Of a stretch of 64,000 nt of DNA, positions 35,291-42,682 are shown piece by piece. This stretch comes from CADEED01 sp041395625 (GTDB taxonomy: Bacteria; Pseudomonadota; Gammaproteobacteria; Steroidobacterales; Steroidobacteraceae). The stretch covers positions 62,001 through 126,000 of the forward strand of contig JAWLAE010000002.1 in the NCBI GenBank assembly GCA_041395625.1, read 5' to 3'. Position numbers and translations under genes: made by a program. The number at the start of each line of letters is the position of its first letter. Within the stretch, counting starts at the first letter, position 1. The notes below the pieces were generated by a model. That model saw nothing but the letters and a program-made list of their open reading frames with translations. It was not told the origin of the DNA and did not search any database.

Positions 35291-36921
35291 GTGCCGTACA
35301 AACTCGACTGGCTGCGGCACGTGAGCTGCTGCAGCGGAGCGCGTCGCATTTGCGTCGTGCAGCTCTGCACGATGGGCAGCTCGATGCTGCCAGGCTGGAT
35401 GCCGTGCAGGTTCCCTGCTACGACCTTGCGTGGTGCGCCGCTGAACTCGCGGCGGCCGATGCGGTGCACGCATACGCCGCCCGAGCGACTGGCGATGATC
35501 TGAGTGCGCCGCTGGCGAATGCGTTCGCTGCCGAGGTGCTACAGCGTTGCGTGGCGCGCTGGAGCGCCCGACCGGCTGAGTTCGGACTCAGACTCGACGC
35601 TGTCCTGGCACAGGCACCGGCTAACGACCCGGTGCTTGAGGCGGCGGGTTCCAGCAAGTCGCTCGCGGCACTCGGCCATGCGCTCGTGGCACGGCAGGGC
35701 GTACTGCCGCCGGCACTGCTCGATCAGGAGCACGAAATGATGCGCGACTCGTTTGCGAAGTTCGCACGCGAAACAGTCGCGCCGTTGGCGCAGGCTATCC
35801 ACCGCGATGATCTCGATATCCCGCTGGAACTGTTGACTGACGCAGCGGCGCTCGGTTTGTTTGGCGTGTCGATTCCTGAGCGCTATGGTGGCCTGCAACC
35901 GGACACCCATCCTGATACCATCGCGATGCTGGTGGTGACCGAGGCCCTGTCGCACGCTTCATTGGGTGCAGCGGGAAGCCTGATCACGCGCCCTGAGATC
36001 ATGGCACGCGCGCTGCTCGAGGGCGGCACGGATGCGCAGCGCTCCCGCTGGCTGCCGGCCCTTGCGAGCGGCGAGCGGTTGTGTGCGATTTCCATCACCG
36101 AGCCTGATCATGGCTCCGATGTGGCGAGTCTGACGTTCCGCGGCACACGCGTGCCGGCAGGTTGGCAGCTCGACGGCGCCAAGACCTGGTGCACGTTTGC
36201 CGGTCGCGCCGACGTGTTGTTCGTCGTGACCCGCACTGATCCTGACATGACGCTGGGGCACAAGGGGCTGTCAGTGCTGTTGGTGGAGAAGCCGCCATTT
36301 CCCGGCTATGAGTTCGACTATCGATCGCCGCTGGGCGGACGGATCACGGGCAAAGCGATTCGTACGCTCGGCTATCGCGGCATGCATTCTTTCGAGCTGT
36401 TCTTCGAACAGTTCGTGGTGCCGCACGACGCCTTGATCGGCGAGGCTGCGGGCGAGGGGCGCGGCTTCTACCTCACGATGACAGGGATGTCTGGCGGTCG
36501 GTTGCAGACGGCGGCGCGCGCCAATGGCGTCATGCACGCCGCATTCGAGCAAGGTGTGCAGTACGCTACGTCACGGCGGGTTTTCGGTAAACCGGTGGCG
36601 GACTATCCGCTGACCGGCGCGCAGTTCGCACGCATGGCCGGCTGGCTGACCGCGTCACGTCAGTTCAGTTACGCGGTCGCGCGCCGCCTGGACGCTGGTG
36701 GCGACGGTCGCGAAGCGAGTCTAGTGAAGTTTTTCGCCTGCCGGACGGCGGAGTGGCTCACGCGCGATGTCATGCAAATCCATGGCGGCATGGGCTACGC
36801 GGAGGAGAGCGTGGCGAGCCGCCTGTTCGTCGACGCGCGCGTGCTGTCGATATTCGAAGGCGCCGAGGAAACTCTGGCGCTCAAAGTGATCGCGCGCGAT
36901 TTGCTCAGCCGCGCTGTGTGA
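35287..36921 (+). CDS. mcd: acyl-CoA dehydrogenase, probable (2S)-methylsuccinyl-CoA dehydrogenase
   Basis: 544 aa. The C-terminal 390 residues are an FAD acyl-CoA dehydrogenase: CAISITEPDHGSDVASL, VMQIHGGMGYAEES, and catalytic Glu524 in LSIFEGAEETLALKVIARDL (the Glu376 position of MCAD). The N-terminal about 150 residues, with AALHDGQLDAARLDAVQVP and YDLAWCAAELAAADAV, are the extra domain characteristic of Mcd of the ethylmalonyl-CoA pathway (about 550 aa), which oxidises methylsuccinyl-CoA to mesaconyl-C1-CoA. The assignment is from remembered family features. It is supported by the two convergent neighbours, which look like enzymes acting on mesaconyl-CoA. Other branched acyl-CoA substrates remain possible. 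Confidence 0.7.
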   Translation: MSAVQTRLAAARELLQRSASHLRRAALHDGQLDAARLDAVQVPCYDLAWCAAELAAADAVHAYAARATGDDLSAPLANAFAAEVLQRCVARWSARPAEFGLRLDAVLAQAPANDPVLEAAGSSKSLAALGHALVARQGVLPPALLDQEHEMMRDSFAKFARETVAPLAQAIHRDDLDIPLELLTDAAALGLFGVSIPERYGGLQPDTHPDTIAMLVVTEALSHASLGAAGSLITRPEIMARALLEGGTDAQRSRWLPALASGERLCAISITEPDHGSDVASLTFRGTRVPAGWQLDGAKTWCTFAGRADVLFVVTRTDPDMTLGHKGLSVLLVEKPPFPGYEFDYRSPLGGRITGKAIRTLGYRGMHSFELFFEQFVVPHDALIGEAAGEGRGFYLTMTGMSGGRLQTAARANGVMHAAFEQGVQYATSRRVFGKPVADYPLTGAQFARMAGWLTASRQFSYAVARRLDAGGDGREASLVKFFACRTAEWLTRDVMQIHGGMGYAEESVASRLFVDARVLSIFEGAEETLALKVIARDLLSRAV

Positions 36922-36934
36922 TGCTCGCGGGCGA

Positions 36935-37978
36935 TCAGAGTGCCCATGCCACGAGTCGCCAATCGAGCACTTTGCTTTCTTCCTCGTGATTGCCGCGGGC
37001 CGCGAAGGTCTCGACACGCAAGCGCAACAAGCGACCGGACGCAAGCTGTTCGATCGCCGTCACGAACACTTCTGACCGCAGCCGATCGTTCTCGATCACC
37101 GGCGCCACGTGGTCGCACGACTCCCAGGCCAGCAGTGTGATGAGAGAGGGAATGGCGCGCGTGATCTGCGCGAATGCGATCGAAACGGTATGACCGCCAT
37201 ATACCAACCGTTCGCCCAGATAGGACAACTTGGCGTCGGTGTGCGCCATCGCCATGTTGAGTGTTGCCCGCACGAGTTCCGGAGCGCTGGTGACCGTATC
37301 GCGCGCTTCGACCGCGAGGCGCATCCCCGCCTCGATCTTGGGCAGCTCGGTCGGTAGTCGGCTGCGCAAGGCCTCGAGCTGCCAGTTGGTCGGAGCGGCC
37401 TGCCGCAGCGTTTCGACATCCGGCTGAGTACCCACCCGGGTGAGGTCGTCGCCATGACCGGTTGCGGCGTCCGGCGAGCGGCAGGGGATCATCGGGCAGC
37501 GCCAGAAGTGCAGTACTTCTTCGTCGTGCTGGTTGCGGCTGACCATTTCGAGCGCGACGATTCCGGTTGCAGGACGTCCTGGTTTGATCGTGTTTTGCTT
37601 CAATGCGACGACACGACTCGTCGTGTGCAAGGTGTCATCTAACAACACCGGTCGCCTGAGGATCAGGCCGCGATAGAACAGATTGGCTTTGACACGCTGC
37701 GATGCCCAGGTGGTTTGGCCGATGGCGAGGTTGATCACGAGCATGGGATGGGCCAACGGTCGGTCCAGACCCGTGAGTCGGCGCGACAGATGGTGGTCGA
37801 GCGGCAACCGCAGCCGATCGCCGGTGATGGCCTGATAGAGCGCCGCATGTCCGCTCGTGAGCGTGACCGCCGGCGCGTCGTACTGCTGCCCAATGCGAAA
37901 GTCTTCGAAATGGGGCCCGGTCACGGGGATCGGAGCAAGCGCTTTGGTTGGGGACTCAGGCGGCCGCGTATCTGTCAT
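36935..37978 (-). CDS. MaoC-fold hydratase, possible mesaconyl-C1-CoA hydratase (beta-methylmalyl-CoA dehydratase)
   Basis: 347 aa with two hot-dog segments: GPHFEDFRIGQQYDAPAVTL at the start and LGERLVYGGHTVSIAFAQIT in the second half. The length (about 340-350) and the FEDFRIGQ opening plus YGGH motif are those of Mch, the double hot-dog hydratase of the ethylmalonyl-CoA pathway and 3-hydroxypropionate bicycle. The resemblance is weaker than for its neighbour, so another MaoC dehydratase is possible. Start ATG 37978; an extension to 38029 overlaps the upstream gene. It begins 8 bp after the mct stop, so the two form one unit, convergent with the mcd-like gene. Confidence 0.6.
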   Translation of the reverse strand: MTDTRPPESPTKALAPIPVTGPHFEDFRIGQQYDAPAVTLTSGHAALYQAITGDRLRLPLDHHLSRRLTGLDRPLAHPMLVINLAIGQTTWASQRVKANLFYRGLILRRPVLLDDTLHTTSRVVALKQNTIKPGRPATGIVALEMVSRNQHDEEVLHFWRCPMIPCRSPDAATGHGDDLTRVGTQPDVETLRQAAPTNWQLEALRSRLPTELPKIEAGMRLAVEARDTVTSAPELVRATLNMAMAHTDAKLSYLGERLVYGGHTVSIAFAQITRAIPSLITLLAWESCDHVAPVIENDRLRSEVFVTAIEQLASGRLLRLRVETFAARGNHEEESKVLDWRLVAWAL

Positions 37979-37985
37979 GCTGGGA

Positions 37986-39212
37986 TTATGGGGGACCGGC
38001 GACGATACCGCGATCATGCAACGCGCCAATTTGAGCGGCCGACAGGCCAGCTACTGTTGCGAGGATCTCGTCCGTGTGCTCGCCCAGTCGAGGCGCCGGT
38101 ACAGCCTCGAGATGCAGACTGCTGGAAAAGAATATCGGCGAGCCCGGCATACGATAGCGGCCAACACCGGGCTGATCCTGTGCCGTGAACAGGGGGTTGC
38201 TGAGTTGGGCCTCCGGATCGTTCGCGAGCAGCTCGCGCACGGTCTGGTACGGACCGAAAGAGACGTCGGCTGCGCGCAGCGTCTGTTCGATCGTGTCGGA
38301 GTCGCGCGCGGCAATTCATGGCGCCAGCACGTTCGCGAGTACCTCTCGAGCCTGAAATCGATCGCCTTCCCGCGTCAGATCCAGCGTCGGATGATAGGCG
38401 GCAACGGCCGTCGCAAACGCCTCGGTCAGTCCGGTAGCTTTGCACAAGTTCAGCCACTGCCGCTGCGTGAGGCCCACGATCATCAAGCGTCGCTGATCGC
38501 GGCTGACGAAGTCACGGCCGAAAGCACCGTAGAGATAGTTGCCATACCGTGCCCGATCGTTGTCGTTGACCTCCACTTCACTGATGAAGCCCAGATGGCC
38601 GAGTGTTGCCAGCGCGACATCGAGCAATGCGACGCGCGCATACTGGCCAGCGCCCGTGATGCGCCGATGCCGCTCGGCTGCTAACAATGCGACGGCAGCC
38701 ATCTGCCCCGTGATGTGGTCCCACGCCGGCAGCACATGATTGACGGGCTCAGAGTCCGAACTTGGGCCCGTCAGTGATGGAAAACCGACGCGTGGATTGA
38801 CGGTATAGTCGACGGCCGAGCCGCCGTGTCGATCGCCCGTGACGTGAACATAGATCAGATCTGCACGGCGCGCTCGCAGCGTCTCATAGCCAAGCCAGCC
38901 TCGAGCGGGGAAGTTCGTCAGCAAGATCCCGGCGTCGGGGCCGGGCGCGGCGATCATTGTCGCAATCAGTTCCTGGCCCTCTGGCTTGCGCAGGTCGATC
39001 GCCACCGACTTCTTGCCTTTGTTCATGCCAGCCCAGAACAAGCTCGTTCCGCCGGCGGTGACGGGCCAGCGCGCTGCATCGAGCCCGCCGCCGATCGGAT
39101 CGAAGCGGATCACTTCGGCGCCGAGCTGCGCGAGCGTCATGCCGCCCAATGGCGCGGCCACGAACGCCGAGCCTTCGATGATGCGCAAGCCCTGCAGAAT
39201 GGAGGTCGTCAT
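37986..39212 (-). pseudogene. mct: mesaconyl-CoA C1-C4 CoA transferase (2-methylfumaryl-CoA isomerase) Mct, interrupted by one in-frame TGA
   Basis: Family III (CaiB-type) CoA transferase of 408 codons. N-terminal GLRIIEGSAFVAAPLGGMTL, IRFDPIGGGLDAARWPVT, SLFWAGMNKGKKS and GNYLYGAFGRDF match Mct of Chloroflexus as I remember it, and the C-terminus RMPGSPIFF, APRLGEHTDEIL also fits. Codon 299 (38318-38316) is TGA: LANVLAP-stop-IAARD, where the family reads LLEPWF/LAPW; TGG to TGA is a single base change (C to T on the + strand at 38316). Reading continues in the same frame with no other stop to TAA 37986, and total length equals the family's. So this is a recent nonsense mutation, a read error, or a read-through gene. 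The first part alone (298 aa) would lack the C-terminal quarter. Confidence 0.8.
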
Positions 39213-39296
39213 TGCGGTTAAACTAGTGACAATTACAAGTGGCGGAGTGTACTCAATTGCGGACTTCGAGCGGCATCTCATGGCGGGGCACTGCAT

Positions 39297-41477
39297 ATGC
39301 TGCGGCGTGAGTTCGTCCTGTTGTCGGGCAGCGCAGCGCTGGCGCTCGGCGCTGGTCTCGCGCGTACGACACTGGTCGCGGCCGCTACCACTGCCCTGCA
39401 GCGTGGTGCGGACGGCGCGCAGCGCGCAGCGCGTCTGCCATTCGCGATGCTCGACATTCTGCCGACTAACGACATCGTCGTGCGAGTAGCGAAGTCGGAG
39501 ATGGGGCAGGGGGTGCTGACGTCGCTGCCGATGCTGGTTGCCGAAGAACTTGGTGTCGAGCTGGCCGATGTGCGCGTCGAACTTGCGCCGGGGGCCGCGG
39601 CGTTCCGTGACGCCCGGGGCGGGCAGATCACCGGCTATTCAAGCAGCGTGTCGAGCAGTTTTCTGCCGTTGCGAGCGATGGGCGCTGCCGCTCGGGAGAT
39701 GTTGATCATTGCAGCGGCGCAACGCTTGGGAGTCGTGCCGACCGCGCTCAGGGTGCGCGGACGCACGGTCGTGGACGACGCCACTGGCCGCGCTGTCCCG
39801 TTCGCCGACTTGCTGGAGTTTGCGTCCATGCTGCCCATCCCAGCGGCGCCGCGACTGACAGCGCCAGCCGACTATCGACTGTTAGGCCGAGCCTTGCCAC
39901 GTGTCGATACCGGCAACAAAGTCGACGGCTCGGCGCAGTTCGGCATAGACGTTCGGGTCCCGGGTGCGCGGGTCGCCGTCCTGGCGCGTCCACCGACGTT
40001 TGGAGGCAGCTACCAGAGTTTCGACGATGCCGCTGCGCTTGCAATGCCGGGCGTAGAGAAAGTCGTGCCATTGCAGAGCGGCGTTGCGGTCGTCGCGCGG
40101 GACTTCTGGTCCGCCAAGCGCGGACGTGATGCGCTCGCAATCGCGTGGCAACGCGGTGCGAACGGCGATCGATCGAGTGCGACGCACGCCGCCGAGCTGG
40201 ACGCGGCGTTGTCCAAGCCTGGCAAGCTGGCCCGTGCCGAGGGGCAGGTCCCGGACGGCCAATTGTTCGCTGCTGCCACTACCAACCAGGCGTCCGATCC
40301 CGTCTTCGCCGAGTACCGGCTGCCGTTTCTCGCGCATGCCGCGCTCGAGCCGCTCGCGGCCACCGCGCACGTACAGGCCGATCGCTGTGAAGTCTGGGTA
40401 GGGACGCAGTCGCCGAGTCGGGTGCAACAGTGGGGCGCCAAGCTGACGGGGCTGTCGGAAGATCGGATCATCGTGCACACGCACACTATCGGCGGTGCAT
40501 TCGGCCGGCGCGGCGAATGGGACTACTACCTCGAGGCGATCGAGCTATCGCAGCGTCTGGCTGTGCCGATCAAGCTCATGTGGACGCGCGAAGACGATAT
40601 GCAGCATGACTTCTATCGTCCGGCGAATGCTACGCGGCTGGCCGCTGGGCTGGCGGCAGATGGTCGAATCGAGTGGTTCGCAGGACGGGTTGCCGCGCCA
40701 TCGATCAATAGGCGGCGCAGCCCCGCAGCGCTCGAGCGCGGGGTCGATCAATCGTTGGTCGAGGGTCTGTTCGATCATCTGTACTCGATCGGCAATCAGC
40801 GCATCGACTACCACGAGGTCGAGTTGGGTGTGCCGGTCGGCTACTGGCGCTCGGTAGGCCATTCCAGCAACGTATTCGTTCTGGAGAGCTTCATCGATGA
40901 GCTGGCGCAGCGCGCCGGGGTCGATCCGCTGACCTATCGATTGAACATGCTGGCCGGCGAACCGCGGATGCGCGGTGTGCTCGAAGCTGCAGCCGAGGCC
41001 GCCAACTGGGGTCGGTATGCGGGCGAGCAGCGCTCCGCGGGGCGCGGCCAGGGTCTCGCCTGTGCCAAGAGCTATGGCACCTACGTGGCACAGGTCGTCG
41101 ACGTTGCGATGACCGCCGCGGGTCTCGAGATCGAACGTGTTGTTTGTGCTGTCGACTGTGGGCAGGTCGTCAATCCCAATATCATCGAGCAGCAGATGCA
41201 CAGCGGCATCATCTTCGGCCTGACGGCGGCGCTGCGTGGTGCGATCACGATCGCGCAGGGGGCCGTGGCCCAATCCAATCTGCACGACTATCGGTTGTTA
41301 GGAATCCATGAGTCGCCGCCGATTGAGGTGCGAATCATGGCGAGCAGGGCGTCACCAGGCGGTTGCGGTGAGCCGTCGACACCGGTAATTGCACCGGCGC
41401 TGGCCAACGCGATCTTCGCCGCCAGCGGTCGGCGGCTCAGACAACTACCGCTGCAGCCACAGCTAGGGGGCGTCTAG
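39297..41477 (+). CDS. molybdenum hydroxylase large subunit, isoquinoline 1-oxidoreductase beta (IorB)-like
   Basis: 726 aa xanthine-oxidase-family molybdopterin subunit. N-terminal LRREFVLLSGSAALALGAGL is a twin-arginine-type signal, so the enzyme is probably periplasmic. Seen: AKSEMGQGVLTSLPMLVAEE, FLAHAALEPLAATAHV, IGGAFGRRGEWDYY, VGYWRSVGHSSNVFVLESFI, and near the end GGCGEPSTPVIAPALANAIF with the catalytic Glu (family GVGEPG). It hydroxylates an aldehyde or N-heterocycle using water. Normally it pairs with a small [2Fe-2S] subunit (IorA) and a cytochrome; neither is adjacent. The XdhC gene that matures such enzymes is convergent, overlapping by 15 bp. Confidence 0.85.
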   Translation: MLRREFVLLSGSAALALGAGLARTTLVAAATTALQRGADGAQRAARLPFAMLDILPTNDIVVRVAKSEMGQGVLTSLPMLVAEELGVELADVRVELAPGAAAFRDARGGQITGYSSSVSSSFLPLRAMGAAAREMLIIAAAQRLGVVPTALRVRGRTVVDDATGRAVPFADLLEFASMLPIPAAPRLTAPADYRLLGRALPRVDTGNKVDGSAQFGIDVRVPGARVAVLARPPTFGGSYQSFDDAAALAMPGVEKVVPLQSGVAVVARDFWSAKRGRDALAIAWQRGANGDRSSATHAAELDAALSKPGKLARAEGQVPDGQLFAAATTNQASDPVFAEYRLPFLAHAALEPLAATAHVQADRCEVWVGTQSPSRVQQWGAKLTGLSEDRIIVHTHTIGGAFGRRGEWDYYLEAIELSQRLAVPIKLMWTREDDMQHDFYRPANATRLAAGLAADGRIEWFAGRVAAPSINRRRSPAALERGVDQSLVEGLFDHLYSIGNQRIDYHEVELGVPVGYWRSVGHSSNVFVLESFIDELAQRAGVDPLTYRLNMLAGEPRMRGVLEAAAEAANWGRYAGEQRSAGRGQGLACAKSYGTYVAQVVDVAMTAAGLEIERVVCAVDCGQVVNPNIIEQQMHSGIIFGLTAALRGAITIAQGAVAQSNLHDYRLLGIHESPPIEVRIMASRASPGGCGEPSTPVIAPALANAIFAASGRRLRQLPLQPQLGGV

Positions 41478-42581
41478 GTCACGTGCGTACGGTCGCGCAT
41501 CGCGCTCGGCGAGCGCCGCGTGAATCTCGGCGATGATGGCCAGCGCGATGGACTCCGGCGCCCGCCCACCCAGATCCAGGCCGACCGGTGCGCGCAGGCG
41601 GGTCGCGAGCAGATCTGCCGCGGAACCAATATCCCGCAGCAGGCGCGCCCGCCGCGAGGGCGGGCCCAGCAGCCCGATGTACGGCACACGTGTTCCGGCC
41701 AGCGCGGCCAAGTAGGTACGGTCCGCGTCGAGATGATGACTCATGATCACCGCAGCGTCGAAGCGATCGAGCTGCATGCGGCTAGCGAGCTCTTCTGGCC
41801 GCAGTTCGATGACTTCCGCGCCAAGCGCAAACCGTGCCGGGTCCGCGTAGGCCGCGCGATGGTCGACGACCGAAACGCGCCACGCGAGAAAGGCCGCCAG
41901 CTCCACCACCGGTCTGGTGTCCGGACCGGCACCGGCGACTAACAACCGAGGTGGTAGCTGCAGCGGTACCAGCAGGGCGCGCAGCCGCGGCTGCTCGTGC
42001 TGGAACCACGTCGCCGAGGCTTGCCGCCTCGTGACGGTGGTTGCCGCGCGCATGGCCGCGCGCAGCGCAATCGACCAGGGAGCGAGTTCCTGGCCATTCG
42101 CCAGCATGGGACTGGCCGCCGGCATCTCGAGCGCATGCCAGCCGAGGGGCACCGACGGGTCGTCAGACTCGGTGACGAACGCCGTCACTGCGGGCAGTTC
42201 CGCTCGATAGGCGCGCGCCAATGATCCGAGTGGCTCCCAATTCTCCTGCGGGCCCACTCGGGTCAGCAAAATATCCATTGCCCCCTCGCAACCCGAGCCG
42301 AGCCCGAATAGCTGGTCGTCCGAGGAACGCATGTCATAGCTCACTATCGTGGCCAAACCGGTTGTGCGCACGCCGACGGCGCGCTCGCGCAGGTCGCCCT
42401 CGAGGCAGCCGCCGGACAGTAATCCGGCGTACTCGCCACTGGGTGCAATGAGCATGTGCTCGCCTGGTTTGGCATAGGTCGAGCCAGCCGTTTGCAGGAC
42501 GGTAGCGAGCACTGTGGCCTCATTGCGCAGCCGGCAGCGTTCCAATAACGGCAACAGGCGGTGTATAGGCGTGGTCGTCAT
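41463..42581 (-). CDS. XdhC/CoxI family molybdenum cofactor insertion/sulfuration factor
   Basis: 372 aa. XdhC binds molybdenum cofactor, assists its sulfuration and inserts it into xanthine-dehydrogenase-type enzymes. N-terminal XdhC domain: ATVLQTAGSTYAKPGEHMLI, GLLSGGCLEGDL with the conserved Cys, and GLGSGCEGAMDILL. C-terminal Rossmann domain: LLVAGAGPDTRPVVELAAFL, then HHLDADRTYLAALAGTRVPY and IGLLGPPSRRARLL. Start ATG 42581 follows an in-frame TTG. It very likely serves the overlapping IorB-like enzyme. Confidence 0.88.
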   Translation of the reverse strand: MTTTPIHRLLPLLERCRLRNEATVLATVLQTAGSTYAKPGEHMLIAPSGEYAGLLSGGCLEGDLRERAVGVRTTGLATIVSYDMRSSDDQLFGLGSGCEGAMDILLTRVGPQENWEPLGSLARAYRAELPAVTAFVTESDDPSVPLGWHALEMPAASPMLANGQELAPWSIALRAAMRAATTVTRRQASATWFQHEQPRLRALLVPLQLPPRLLVAGAGPDTRPVVELAAFLAWRVSVVDHRAAYADPARFALGAEVIELRPEELASRMQLDRFDAAVIMSHHLDADRTYLAALAGTRVPYIGLLGPPSRRARLLRDIGSAADLLATRLRAPVGLDLGGRAPESIALAIIAEIHAALAERDARPYARDLDAP

Positions 42582-42682
42582 CAAGGAAGTATGCCATTTA
42601 CACTGCGATTGCTTGCGCGGGGCACGGCCGATCAGTAGAGTCGCGGGGTTTTCCCACCTTCATTCCCTAATTTCGAGTTGCA

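Noticed and set aside
37986..38240. An independent 84-aa gene downstream of the CoA transferase
   Set aside because: It is in the same frame as the transferase and encodes its C-terminal segment; it is the part after the in-frame TGA, not a separate gene.
42582..42682. Threonine attenuator/leader peptide upstream of thrA
   Set aside because: No short frame rich in Thr/Ile codons and no terminator/antiterminator pair found in the 100-bp gap.
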